Source: CAZEDL01 sp964585245 (GTDB taxonomy: Bacteria > Patescibacteriota > Patescibacteriia > Magasanikbacterales > GWA2-37-8). Taken from it: a DNA stretch of 17,444 nucleotides. A model generated the notes under the pieces. It made no database searches, was not told the origin of the DNA, and saw only the letters and a list, made by a program, of their open reading frames with translations. Made by a program: the position numbers and the translations under genes. Location: contig CAZPCV010000028.1 of assembly GCA_964585245.1 (NCBI GenBank), forward strand, positions 1 to 17,444, given 5' to 3'. This document shows, one piece after another, positions 1 through 7,899 of the stretch (position 1 is its first letter; the number at the start of each line of letters is the position of its first letter).

Positions 1-1081
1 CTACTGTTTGGACCGTGACGGTCGTAGTGGGTGGATTTGTAAACGGCAGCTGGGTAAAGGCCTGGTTCAGTTCTGCGGTGGTAGAGGCGGCTTGTAGGGC
101 GATCCCCAATTGGCTGCCTTGAAACTCCGTTACCTTGCCATCCTGGAGACTAAACCGAGCATCCACGGCCGGGCGATCGATCGAGGGCCGGACTTCTCTG
201 TCCAAATAACTCTGTACCAAAATTGGATCAAGCGCGAGTCGCAAACTGCCGCTGCCAGGATCTTTGTCTGCGATTATCCACGGGGCAAAATCTGCAGGGC
301 GCAATGTCCAGGTATGCCACAGCGCATCAATTGAACTAGTAGCCGCCAGAGCCAACGTATGACCCGCTAAAACCCCCCCTAGCTGAGGAATGAGAGTTCG
401 CGCTTCCGCTTCGGTAATAGTGGGAGCAAATAATTCTGCAGCAGCCACAATCGGAGCAAAGGATCCGGACTGTAACGCGCGCAAACTACGGGTCACCAAA
501 GCATCAAAATCAAAAATCCGCCCGGTTTTTTCACCGACAACTTCCACCTGTAGCGGATCAACACTGGTCACTTTTATGCTAGCATTCTGGGCAGACTCGC
601 CAAAAGGCGATAATGTAGTTACCAATCCAGCTCGCAACTGAGACTCACTAACTCTAAGCGGAATATCCAGTTGGACAGAATGAAAAACGCCTAATTTAAA
701 GGGCTGCCATAATTGCTCTATTATATCGCCACCTCTACCCAAAGCCAGAGCATGGGCTGATAAAGCACTGCTATCGAGGGTAACAAGAGGCGCTCCCTCA
801 GACGCCAACGGCACAGCCACTTGATGATGAGTGCCCGTATAGTCGATCACCTCAAATGACAATCCTTCTGACTGATAACGCTGATTGAGACGCTCAACCA
901 GACTGACTACCTGATTGGAGTCCATCCCAGCGAGCGACTGAGTGCCCAGGCTGACTCCCGGATATACTTTGCCCTGGTAATACCAACGATAAAGGCACAA
1001 TCCGATTATTACCAGGCTGGCCAAACCAAATACCCCCAGATGCAAAAAAAGAATAAGTTTTTTGACAGAGAGATGTTTCAC
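1..1081 (-). CDS. VanW/YoaR-type cell-wall-associated protein, N-terminal part (cut by window edge)
   Basis: An uninterrupted minus-strand frame starts with GTG at 1081 and is still open at base 1, giving 360 codons. Residues 1-8 are basic and are followed by one membrane segment (about 8-28), so the rest should face outside. Residues about 37-55 read YPGVSLGTQSLAGM, the entry motif typical of the peptidoglycan-binding domain (PG_binding_4) that precedes VanW in YoaR-like proteins; a second similar region follows around residues 230-350. The VanW domain itself would lie beyond the window. The family is thought to act at the cell wall, but its reaction is not settled. The GTG was chosen because the frame is closed by TGA at 1102-1100 and no ATG lies between. 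It starts 11 nt after the Hsp20 stop, so the two are probably co-transcribed. No ribosome-binding motif is visible. Confidence 0.75.
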   Translation of the reverse strand, partial: MKHLSVKKLILFLHLGVFGLASLVIIGLCLYRWYYQGKVYPGVSLGTQSLAGMDSNQVVSLVERLNQRYQSEGLSFEVIDYTGTHHQVAVPLASEGAPLVTLDSSALSAHALALGRGGDIIEQLWQPFKLGVFHSVQLDIPLRVSESQLRAGLVTTLSPFGESAQNASIKVTSVDPLQVEVVGEKTGRIFDFDALVTRSLRALQSGSFAPIVAAAELFAPTITEAEARTLIPQLGGVLAGHTLALAATSSIDALWHTWTLRPADFAPWIIADKDPGSGSLRLALDPILVQSYLDREVRPSIDRPAVDARFSLQDGKVTEFQGSQLGIALQAASTTAELNQAFTQLPFTNPPTTTVTVQTV

Positions 1082-1092
1082 AGAAATAGTAT

Positions 1093-1476
1093 TTATTCTT
1101 CAATAACAAACAATGGAATTTTCTCGGTCGCTTCGGCCTTGGTGAGGCGAACCACCAGGACTCCACTATGATACTCGGCCTGAGCTGAATCTGCCTTTAC
1201 TTCTACCGGCAACACAATTGTTCGGGAAAAACGACCCCAAAAGCATTCCTGGTAAAAATATTCTGCACCCTGGGGAGCGGGAGAAAATCGTTCGCCCCGA
1301 ATAGTTAATAAATCGTTATGCAAATGCAAACTGACATGTTCGGGCTTGGTACCGGCGAGTGTCGCTACCACAATTACCTGGTTGGCATTCAACAGTACAT
1401 CCACCGCTAACTGACCTTCCTCGGCAGGTGGCTCCCAACCTGGATTAACGGCTACTGCCAGTGAATCAAAATTCAT
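1093..1476 (-). CDS. Hsp20/alpha-crystallin family small heat-shock protein
   Basis: A 127-residue protein, short but complete for this family. The alpha-crystallin domain spans roughly residues 22-115: an A-L-A-G turn near 39-42, LTIRGER at 57-63, the E-C-F-W-G-R-F-S-R stretch followed by LP (77-90), and the hallmark GVL at 105-107. A C-terminal I-P-L (120-122) fits the I-x-I tail motif used for oligomer contacts. Small heat-shock proteins are ATP-independent holdases that keep unfolding proteins soluble in the cytoplasm. The gene has its own likely promoter just upstream and is followed after 11 nt by the VanW-type gene. The start ATG is preceded by a TTTT run rather than a Shine-Dalgarno motif. 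Confidence 0.93.
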   Translation of the reverse strand: MNFDSLAVAVNPGWEPPAEEGQLAVDVLLNANQVIVVATLAGTKPEHVSLHLHNDLLTIRGERFSPAPQGAEYFYQECFWGRFSRTIVLPVEVKADSAQAEYHSGVLVVRLTKAEATEKIPLFVIEE

Positions 1477-1497
1477 AAAATTACTTATTATTTAACC

Positions 1498-1526
1498 AAT
1501 CTACCTTATGTAGCGACGCTAGGCAA
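1498..1526 (-). promoter_or_regulatory. Likely sigma-70 promoter of the Hsp20 gene
   Basis: On the minus strand TTGCCT (1526-1521) is separated by exactly 17 nt from TAGATT (1503-1498), 21 nt before the Hsp20 start. Matches to the -35/-10 consensus are 4-5 of 6 and 4 of 6. Inferred from sequence only. Confidence 0.45.
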
Positions 1527-1538
1527 GCGCAGCGCAGT

Positions 1539-2051
1539 TTAAACCCGATAGATATAAATCGACAAATCGTTGGGCGTCGGCTTATCTACTCGTTCGGGAT
1601 TCAAGCCCTTAAAAGTAAAAACATAACTTACTATTCGTGCCCCTGGTTTTAATTCCCGTTTTAATTTTGCAACCATTTTCTCGGCTAAATTCACCGGCAA
1701 ACCAAACAAATACACTACACTCGCGTTGGAAACATCTACATTAAAAAAATTTTTCCACAAAAAGGTCGTTCGGTCGGCCCGTAACAATAGCTTTTTCAGC
1801 CAACACCAGATAATCAACGGGATGCCGATTTCTACTCCCACAGCATGCACTTTAAAACGTTTAGACAGATAAAATAATACGCGCCCGTCGCCACAGCCTA
1901 AATCATATACGACGTCAGCCGGAGTAAGCGAAAGTAAATTACCGATGCGCTCTAAATCACGCTGTCGCGTCGGCACCCACGGAGCAAACAACCACGCGCC
2001 TACCGCCAAACTCACCACAGAGCCACAGACTATCAGGATTAAATAAAACAT
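1539..2051 (-). CDS. Membrane-anchored class I SAM-dependent methyltransferase, FAM173-like
   Basis: A 170-residue protein with an N-terminal membrane helix (about 2-23), then F-A-P-W-V-P-T before the catalytic domain. Motif I, VVYDLGCGDGR, lies at 47-57, and the acidic end of motif II at GVE (72-74). A later stretch NASVVYLFGLPV (109-120) sits where motif IV is expected, and KPGARIVSY (135-143) matches the beta-5 region. The order membrane helix, V-P-(S/T), DLGxGDGR, VVY-FG-P, L-K-P-G-A-R resembles the FAM173/ATPSCKMT lysine methyltransferases and their bacterial relatives; that assignment is by eye. The substrate is unknown. The gene starts 6 nt after the DoxX-like gene ends, so they are probably one transcript, and it ends 12 nt before the Hsp20 promoter. 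Confidence 0.82.
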   Translation of the reverse strand: MFYLILIVCGSVVSLAVGAWLFAPWVPTRQRDLERIGNLLSLTPADVVYDLGCGDGRVLFYLSKRFKVHAVGVEIGIPLIIWCWLKKLLLRADRTTFLWKNFFNVDVSNASVVYLFGLPVNLAEKMVAKLKRELKPGARIVSYVFTFKGLNPERVDKPTPNDLSIYIYRV

Positions 2052-2057
2052 ACCTCA

Positions 2058-2552
2058 CTAACGGCGAAAATAATCAAACCACGATTTTTTGAGTGGGGTC
2101 AGATGAGCGGCGATTCCAAGGGCAAGTGCGATAATCACCACGTTTTTAATAATATATTGCCCTTCGAGCGTCGGTACAAACGGATGTTGCCAGGTAATGC
2201 AAGGCAAGAAAACGAGCGGCATGATGGTGGTGGCCATGTGCGGCAATAGAATGGCAATCGCTACCCGCTCCACGCCAGGAATTAAAAATAAGATACCGAT
2301 CAGCATTTCAACACAACCCAAAATAATAATAAACGTATGGAACGTGATAAAAGGCAGGGTTCGTTCCAACAATGCCGTAACCAGCGGGTTGGCCGGACTG
2401 TGTTGCAACAACTTCAACAACCCAAACCAAAAAAACACGATAAATAGAGCCAGCCGCGCCAAGGGTGTACTAATCTTTTGTAAACGCTCGATAACAAAAC
2501 GATCAAAAGAAGCCAAAAATCGAAAAAAGATAGTTTCTTTAAAATGTTTCAT
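2058..2552 (-). CDS. DoxX-like integral membrane protein
   Basis: Four hydrophobic helices are visible (about residues 30-48, 70-92, 94-117 and 130-150 from the chosen start). The F-W-F-G-L-L-K motif after the first helix and L-E-G-Q-Y-I-I-K-N before the last helix are typical of DoxX/DUF417-type small membrane proteins. These are four-helix inner-membrane proteins, some linked to quinone or redox functions; the role here is unknown. The start is uncertain: ATG at 2552 (164 residues) is preferred, but the frame extends upstream through ATG 2582 to TTG 2606 (182 residues), very close to the upstream terminator. It is followed after 6 nt by the methyltransferase gene. Confidence 0.75.
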   Translation of the reverse strand: MKHFKETIFFRFLASFDRFVIERLQKISTPLARLALFIVFFWFGLLKLLQHSPANPLVTALLERTLPFITFHTFIIILGCVEMLIGILFLIPGVERVAIAILLPHMATTIMPLVFLPCITWQHPFVPTLEGQYIIKNVVIIALALGIAAHLTPLKKSWFDYFRR

Positions 2553-2615
2553 ACTAAGTATAAGCTTTAACGCCCGTAGCATACTCTCAATACTTAAAAA
2601 ATTCAATCGTATATT

Positions 2616-2651
2616 AAAAAGACCACTGACTCACGCCAATGGCTTCTTTTT
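2616..2651 (-). terminator. Rho-independent terminator of the sigma/MacAB-like operon
   Basis: The minus strand reads AAAAAGA-AG-CCA, a loop of about 14 nt, then TGGTCTTTTT. The stem pairs over 10 bp with a 2-nt bulge and ends in a T run. It lies about 50 nt past the DUF5666 stop codon and before the DoxX-like gene. Confidence 0.6.
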
Positions 2652-2703
2652 ATCAACTGCATCGTCTACACTCTACTCTCAATACTCAATCCGAACACAG
2701 TCA

Positions 2704-3228
2704 TTACTTCACCATCACCGCTCCTGCCTCGGGCGCAGTGCTCGTAACACCGGGCTGCATCGTAGATGGATTAGTAGCCGGCATCGCGGGGCGAATCTGG
2801 ATTGATTCCGCACTCACACTGCCATCGGTATTAGTTTTACCCATGGCCGTTACCGCCTGCCCCACCGCGACATCAGCTGCACTGCCGCTCACTGCTTTCA
2901 TAACCTGAGTAGTGCCGGAATAAAAAATAATTTTTGACCCCCCATCGCGCATTTTGACAGTAATACTATTATCATCTTTTGCGATCACCTCTCCCATTGC
3001 TACGCCACCCGCGCCAAAGGCTCCAGCGCGACCGGCTATGCCTCCACGTGCGCCTGCTCCGGTCGCTCCGCCAAATTGACCGTTGAAAGCGGCTGATCGG
3101 GCGGTGCCAGCTCGATTGCTCTGGCTTTTAGCATAACTTAAACCAGCATAAAAAGCTCCTCCCCCTACCACTACTAGGCCTACAATAGCGGCTATGATCA
3201 TGTTTGTTTTGTTCATATTTTTTTCCAT
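2704..3228 (-). CDS. Exported or membrane-anchored DUF5666 protein with Gly/Ala-rich linker
   Basis: A 174-residue protein. Residues 8-30 form an N-terminal membrane anchor or signal segment. Residues about 50-78 are a glycine/alanine/arginine-rich linker. Residues 78-147 form a small beta domain of the DUF5666 type: M-G-E-V-I-A-K-D-D-N-S-I-T-V at the start, a central T-Q-V, then V-G-Q-A-V-T-A-M-G and S-A-E-S-I-Q-I at the end. The tail (148-174) is rich in Pro, Thr and Ala. Function is not known for the family. It is the last gene of the exporter chain, 43 nt after the permease, and a terminator follows. Its domain resembles the C-terminal domain of the putative anti-sigma protein at 7163-7870. 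Start is ATG 3228 or the in-frame ATG at 3216. Confidence 0.8.
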   Translation of the reverse strand: MEKNMNKTNMIIAAIVGLVVVGGGAFYAGLSYAKSQSNRAGTARSAAFNGQFGGATGAGARGGIAGRAGAFGAGGVAMGEVIAKDDNSITVKMRDGGSKIIFYSGTTQVMKAVSGSAADVAVGQAVTAMGKTNTDGSVSAESIQIRPAMPATNPSTMQPGVTSTAPEAGAVMVK

Positions 3229-3271
3229 ACAATGTATATATTAATAGTACATTATTTTTTATTAAAACCCC

Positions 3272-4495
3272 TTACTCATACCGCAGCGCCACGATCGGAT
3301 TCAAAGCCGCCGCCCGACGGGCCGGATAGTACCCGAATATAATTCCGATGCCGGCCGATACCCCAAATGCTAATACTACCGACGAAGCCGACACTTCGGC
3401 TTGCAATACGCCCGTTCGAGCCACTATCGCCGAAATGGCCCACCCTAACACGATGCCGATAAAACCCCCAATAAAGGTCAAAGCCACTGATTCAATTAAA
3501 AACTGTAAATTTATTTCGCTCCCTTTGGCGCCGATTGCTTTGCGCAACCCAATCTCTTTGGTGCGCTCGGTCACTGTCGTTAACATCATATTCATGATAC
3601 CGATCCCCCCCACTACCAACGAAATCCCGGCCACCGCACCAAGCAAAATGGTAAACGTCTGCGTGACACTCGACGCAGTCGCGACAATATCCGCTTGATT
3701 CAACACACTGAAATCAGCCTCTTCCGGAGCACCCAGATGATGCCGATCTAATAAAATTGCAGTGATTTCCTGTTGCAGGGCAGTCATACTCTCGGCGTTC
3801 GCCGCCTGAACACTGATGGTCGTCACGTAATTATCGCCCGCCAAAAAATGCTGGGCGGTCGCGAGTGGAATAAAAATCATATCATCCTGGCTGCCAAAAC
3901 CGCTGCCACCCTTCGCTTTGGTAAGGCCGATAACTTTGAATTCAATTCCCTTGATACGGATGGTCTGTCCCAAAGCCTCTACCCCTTCCCCAAATAAATC
4001 ATCACGCGTGGTCGGACCCAACACTGCCACCTTGGCCAAATTTTTTGACTGAGCATCGCCAATAAACACTCCTTGATCAATTTCGAGATTACGTACGACC
4101 GGATAACTCCCGGTAACTCCCACAACTGACGTATTAGTATTTTTTCCTTTACTGGTTACCTGGTAGCGGCCCGATAATTCCGGGGCCACAGCTTTCGCCG
4201 CAGTAATTTGCGTAGTTAGTGCCTCGGCATCAGATTGCACGAGCGTGCGTGCAGCCCCGCGCCCTGTATTAACCTGGAAACCTTGTCCGCGCTGCGCGCC
4301 AGGCGTGATGATTAGCAAATTAGACCCAATTGATTGAATACGATCCTGGATGGAATTTTGCGCCCCTTGTCCGATTGCGACCATAGCGATAACTGAACTA
4401 ATTCCAATCACAATGCCCAGCATGGTCAAAAGAGACCGGGCTTTGTTGGCCGACAAGGCACCGTATGTTTCTTCTAATAAATCAAGGGTCGTCAT
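3272..4495 (-). CDS. MacB/FtsX-family ABC transporter permease
   Basis: A 407-residue permease with the MacB layout: a cytoplasmic helix, the first membrane segment (about 21-43), a large extracytoplasmic MacB_PCD domain (about 44-270), then three membrane segments (about 280-305, 330-358 and 368-392). The region I-M-N-M-M-L-T-T-V-T-E-R-T-K-E-I-G-L-R-K-A-I-G-A after the second segment and the closing Y-Y-P-A-R-R-A-A-A-L-N-P are strong hallmarks of the family. Such permeases use the mechanotransmission mechanism, driving an outer partner with ATP hydrolysis in the cytoplasm instead of passing substrate through the membrane. The ATG overlaps the ATPase stop codon by 4 nt (ATGA), which shows tight coupling. 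Cargo cannot be told; peptides, lipids or wall-active compounds are the usual candidates. Confidence 0.95.
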   Translation of the reverse strand: MTTLDLLEETYGALSANKARSLLTMLGIVIGISSVIAMVAIGQGAQNSIQDRIQSIGSNLLIITPGAQRGQGFQVNTGRGAARTLVQSDAEALTTQITAAKAVAPELSGRYQVTSKGKNTNTSVVGVTGSYPVVRNLEIDQGVFIGDAQSKNLAKVAVLGPTTRDDLFGEGVEALGQTIRIKGIEFKVIGLTKAKGGSGFGSQDDMIFIPLATAQHFLAGDNYVTTISVQAANAESMTALQQEITAILLDRHHLGAPEEADFSVLNQADIVATASSVTQTFTILLGAVAGISLVVGGIGIMNMMLTTVTERTKEIGLRKAIGAKGSEINLQFLIESVALTFIGGFIGIVLGWAISAIVARTGVLQAEVSASSVVLAFGVSAGIGIIFGYYPARRAAALNPIVALRYE

Positions 4496-5190
4496 AAAAT
4501 TTTCTGTTTTGCGTTCTTAGTATCACTCACTAACACTCCATCTTTAACCACGATAATGCGCTCTGCATACTCTGCCACATCCGGCTCATGGGTAATCAGA
4601 ATAATAGTACGCCCCTGTTCCCGATTGAGACGTTGAAAGGTACCCAACACTATCTCACCCGTCTTCGAATCCAAATTACCCGTTGGTTCATCTGCCAAAA
4701 TTAACGAAGGATTATTAACGAGCGAACGCGCGATCGCCACGCGCTGAATTTGGCCGCCCGACAATTGATTGGATAAATGATGGAAGTGATCGTCCATGAG
4801 TCCAGCCGCCCGTAGCGCTGCTTCGGCCCTGGTTACGCGTTCTTCGCGCGGTACGCCTGCATACACCATCGGCAACATTACATTGCGCAGCACTGTGGCC
4901 CGCGGTAATAAATTAAAAGCCTGAAACACAAAACCGATTTTGTCCTTGCGAATATCGGCCAGTTCATCTTCGCTGAGAGTAGACACGTCTTGGCCGTCTA
5001 GCCAATAGGTGCCGCTGGTCGGCGTATCGAGCGCCCCCAACAAATGCATAAGAGTGGATTTGCCCGAACCGCTCGGACCCATGATTGCAACAAACTCTCC
5101 GTCCTTAACCGTAAAACTTACACCTTTAAGAGCCTGAAATTCGATCGATCCGGTATGATAGGACTTGGTAACATTTTTGATCTCAATCAT
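4492..5190 (-). CDS. ABC transporter ATP-binding protein, MacB/LolD type
   Basis: A 232-residue ATPase with all motifs intact: Walker A GPSGSGKST (38-46), Q-loop Q90, signature LSGGQ (143-147), Walker B LILADE (163-168) with D-loop GNLD, and switch His 201. The A-D-E-P-T-G-N-L-D string is typical of the LolD/MacB/FtsE group. It powers the permease encoded next to it, which overlaps by 4 nt. It begins 9 nt after the adaptor gene ends. Its TGA is the only UGA among the complete intact genes here and sits in the ATGA overlap. Confidence 0.96.
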   Translation of the reverse strand: MIEIKNVTKSYHTGSIEFQALKGVSFTVKDGEFVAIMGPSGSGKSTLMHLLGALDTPTSGTYWLDGQDVSTLSEDELADIRKDKIGFVFQAFNLLPRATVLRNVMLPMVYAGVPREERVTRAEAALRAAGLMDDHFHHLSNQLSGGQIQRVAIARSLVNNPSLILADEPTGNLDSKTGEIVLGTFQRLNREQGRTIILITHEPDVAEYAERIIVVKDGVLVSDTKNAKQKIL

Positions 5191-5199
5191 AACACGTGT

Positions 5200-7134
5200 T
5201 TAACGACCTACGGCGCCCCCGCCAAAACCTCCGGCTCGCCCCCCGCCAGTGCCACCGAATAAACTGGGAGCTGCCGTAGTAGCCGCCTTGGCAGCAGAAG
5301 GAATAATCGTACGGGCGATTATTAGTTCGCCCTCTGTAAGACCTGATACGATTTCTGTTTGGGTATCATTAGACAATCCCAGCTCTACCCGTTTTTGCAC
5401 AGGAGCAGCTGCCGAGGTAATGGTTGCTCCGGCTTGAATTTCAGCTCCGCCGGTCAACTGTTCTACATAGGTGGTTGCGCCTTGAGTCTTGATCGCGCTC
5501 GTAGGAACCAGTACTACATCCTGTTTTACTTGCGTAATGATAGCAGCGCTTACGCTCATCCCTTGTTTCACGCGATCATCATGGGTATCAAATACGATTT
5601 TCACAGTATAATTTACCACCCCCTGCGTCACCGTACCCAGAGTATCAATTTCGGCTACTTTACCACTAATAGTTAGCCCTTCCACCGCATCAAACGTAAG
5701 AGTTACTTTTTGGCCCACACTGACTTTTGACACATCCACTTCATTCAAAGAAATAACCGCAGTTTGTTGTTTGGCAATCAGTGTCGCTACACCCGCATTA
5801 GACGAAACAGTGTCGCCTGGCTTAACACTCAGTTTGGCTACTACCCCGTCAAACGGCGCGCGTACGGAATAATCAGCCAAATTTTGCTGGGCATCCAGCA
5901 AGGCATTTAATCTCTGCGTCACTGTCAACTCGGCCGATTTAATATCCAGCGCCTGCGCGCCTGCCTGTAAATTAGCCAGCGAAGCTTGTTTTTCAGACAA
6001 CTGACGCTCTGCTGCTGCCAAATCAAGCGGGTTATTAATACTCATTTTTTGCAAATCGTTTTGCGTATTAATCAAAGCCTCTTTATTATCCTGCAGGGTA
6101 CGCTGGAGCGACTGGAGACCGGACAAATTACCACTCACTTGCGACGTATAGCCATTGAGCGCCGTTTGATAGGCAGTGACCTTAGCAAATATCGCCTGCT
6201 GCCTAGCCGTGCGATATTCTATCCAAAAATTGAAGGTATTAGTTTCATTTTTTATCGTATCAGACACTTTTTTGGTGGTATCAATTGTCCTTTGCAGCAA
6301 CGCTTCAATCTGGCTGCGTTCGCTAGTACGGCTGGTATCTTTATATAAATCCAGTGCCGCCTCGTAGGCTGTTTTGGCAGATTGGTAACTATTTCGCGAA
6401 GAGTCGACGAACAATTCTATTTTATTGCGATTGTCGGCATCACTATACGAAACAGAATTAAGCAAAGCCGAATCATTCGACTGGCTAGGGCCGACCGAAC
6501 TTTCACTTTTCCCGATCTCATTGCTATACAATTGGGTATACAAGCCAGATAAGATAGTGGGCAGATCAGCAAACGATTCAGAGACGGTATTGTAGGCATC
6601 TTCATAGGCTTTATCGAGCACGTCGGCGGCTTTCTGCTTGTTCTGTTCTGCCTTAGAGAGATCAGTGGGCTGCGAGGCTTTTAATTTTTCGAGAGCGGTT
6701 CGCGCTGATTCAACCTGATTTTGCGCCTGCACCAATTCATAGGCGGTCGGCGGCTGCTGAATTTTGGTTAACGACAAACGCGCGCTGTCTAAATTCGCCT
6801 GGGCGTCTCGTACCGCTTTATATCCATCTTGTGCGTTAAGCTGCGCCAACAGAGTAGTGGCCGGAACCTCTTGCCCTTCTTTTACCAAAACTTTTACAAC
6901 ATCACCCGAAGCCTTGGCTTTCACCTCTACCTGGTTAGAGACAGATACCTGGCCGCTGCCGGTGACCGTGGTAATGAGCGTGCCTTTTTCCGCGGCCGCT
7001 ACTACATAACTCGGGGGCACCGTGCCGGTACGCCAGCGCTTGATTAATCCATAGCCGCCGCCCACGACTACGAGTACTACTACCACAGAGATTAATGTAT
7101 GCTGGGTAATTGTTTTAAGCATGCGCGTGCCCAT
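5200..7134 (-). CDS. Periplasmic-adaptor (MacA/HlyD-type) protein with a long coiled-coil hairpin
   Basis: A 644-residue protein from ATG 7134. Residues 13-30 form a membrane anchor. A first half-lipoyl segment (about 68-102, S-G-D-V-V-K-V-L-V-K-E-G) is matched by the second half at about 420-453 (R-A-P-F-D-G-V-V-A-K-L-S-V-K-P-G-D). Between them lie some 310 residues, mostly helical and rich in Ala, Gln, Lys and Leu, much longer than the hairpin of MacA. Beta-barrel and membrane-proximal domains follow (about 455-610), and the end is a Gly-rich tail. Adaptors of this family bridge the MacB-type permease to outer partners. An upstream in-frame start (7188) would overlap the previous gene by 26 nt; ATG 7122 is another option. 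It leads directly into the ATPase gene (9 nt). Confidence 0.88.
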   Translation of the reverse strand: MGTRMLKTITQHTLISVVVVLVVVGGGYGLIKRWRTGTVPPSYVVAAAEKGTLITTVTGSGQVSVSNQVEVKAKASGDVVKVLVKEGQEVPATTLLAQLNAQDGYKAVRDAQANLDSARLSLTKIQQPPTAYELVQAQNQVESARTALEKLKASQPTDLSKAEQNKQKAADVLDKAYEDAYNTVSESFADLPTILSGLYTQLYSNEIGKSESSVGPSQSNDSALLNSVSYSDADNRNKIELFVDSSRNSYQSAKTAYEAALDLYKDTSRTSERSQIEALLQRTIDTTKKVSDTIKNETNTFNFWIEYRTARQQAIFAKVTAYQTALNGYTSQVSGNLSGLQSLQRTLQDNKEALINTQNDLQKMSINNPLDLAAAERQLSEKQASLANLQAGAQALDIKSAELTVTQRLNALLDAQQNLADYSVRAPFDGVVAKLSVKPGDTVSSNAGVATLIAKQQTAVISLNEVDVSKVSVGQKVTLTFDAVEGLTISGKVAEIDTLGTVTQGVVNYTVKIVFDTHDDRVKQGMSVSAAIITQVKQDVVLVPTSAIKTQGATTYVEQLTGGAEIQAGATITSAAAPVQKRVELGLSNDTQTEIVSGLTEGELIIARTIIPSAAKAATTAAPSLFGGTGGGRAGGFGGGAVGR

Positions 7135-7162
7135 ACAAATTCGTTTCGAAATAAATAAGTTA

Positions 7163-7870
7163 TTAAGGCTCAATTTCCTGCAGACCAAACGCGGCGATCG
7201 TATCCCCCCGGCGTTCTCCAGCTATGATTACCGTATCCCCCGTTTCAAATTCCGCCCCGCCCGGGAGACGAGTGTGGGGAGTAATAAAAACAGACACCGC
7301 TTCGCCTTCGGCAGTCATGATCAAAAGACCACGACTCGAAACACCGACCACCCTGCCGCGCACGACATTGGGCAAACGAGGTCTGGCATACGACCGATAA
7401 AATCCAGGGGCCAAAGGAACATGCCGGCGTTCAACCGAGTTGAACACCCGGCGATGAAAAGAGGTCGTAGACACGAACCCTCCTACCACGATTACAAATA
7501 ATACGATCACTCCCACTGTATAAAGCAGCGGACGGCGATAACTAAAAGCGAACTGTCGTACTAAAATTTCTAACAAAACAATAAAAACAATGGCCACGAC
7601 GATCAACAACCAGGGCAAAGAAAATAGCAGCTGCCACGAAGCGGGAGCGCCGAGCCCCGGCACTACCCACAGTCCGCTTTCGCGCAAGGCATAAAAAATA
7701 AAACTAACCAGATACAATAACGTCAGGCACAAAAAAACTCCGCCGGTTACGACGACTGCGCTATGCAGTAAAAAATACCAGCGCGGACGCATACTGATCT
7801 CGCCGCTCTTAATTTTTTGGAGCGCCCCCTCCGGCGAAGATATTTTTTCAGTCTCTCCCTTATTATCCAT
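7163..7870 (-). CDS. Three-helix membrane protein with DUF5666-like C-terminal domain, putative anti-sigma factor
   Basis: A 235-residue protein from ATG 7870 (a TTG at 7882 is in frame). Residues 10-31 are a short soluble N-terminus, E-G-A-L-Q-K-I-K-S-G-E-I-S-M-R-P. Three membrane helices follow (about 32-62, 80-104 and 114-136), and then a C-terminal domain of about 100 residues. From residue 171 that domain reads R-G-R-V-V-G-V, a central T-P-H-T-R-L, then T-G-D-T-V-I-I-A-G-E and A-F-G-L-Q-E-I, which matches the DUF5666 pattern by eye. The gene sits 29 nt after the sigma-factor stop, the usual place for an anti-sigma gene. That role is an inference: no zinc anti-sigma motif (HxxxCxxC) is present. 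If three helices are right, the C-terminal domain lies on the other side of the membrane from the N-terminus and could sense envelope state. Confidence 0.7.
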   Translation of the reverse strand: MDNKGETEKISSPEGALQKIKSGEISMRPRWYFLLHSAVVVTGGVFLCLTLLYLVSFIFYALRESGLWVVPGLGAPASWQLLFSLPWLLIVVAIVFIVLLEILVRQFAFSYRRPLLYTVGVIVLFVIVVGGFVSTTSFHRRVFNSVERRHVPLAPGFYRSYARPRLPNVVRGRVVGVSSRGLLIMTAEGEAVSVFITPHTRLPGGAEFETGDTVIIAGERRGDTIAAFGLQEIEP

Positions 7871-7899
7871 ATAGCGTATCAAGTTAAAAAGTCTGGAAT

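Noticed and set aside
2197..2805. 202-codon plus-strand open frame antisense to the DoxX-like gene
   Set aside because: It has no domain-like pattern and crosses the terminator at 2616-2651, while the opposite strand shows clear membrane helices and family motifs.
3231..3253. AATGTA/TACATT hairpin between the permease and DUF5666 genes
   Set aside because: Six A/T-rich pairs with an 11-nt loop are weak and likely by chance in this AT-rich gap.
4492..4495. UGA recoded as an amino acid, as in Gracilibacteria or SR1
   Set aside because: All large genes are full length under the standard code with no internal UGA, the single UGA here sits in a normal ATGA stop/start overlap, and tRNA-Trp has a plain CCA anticodon.
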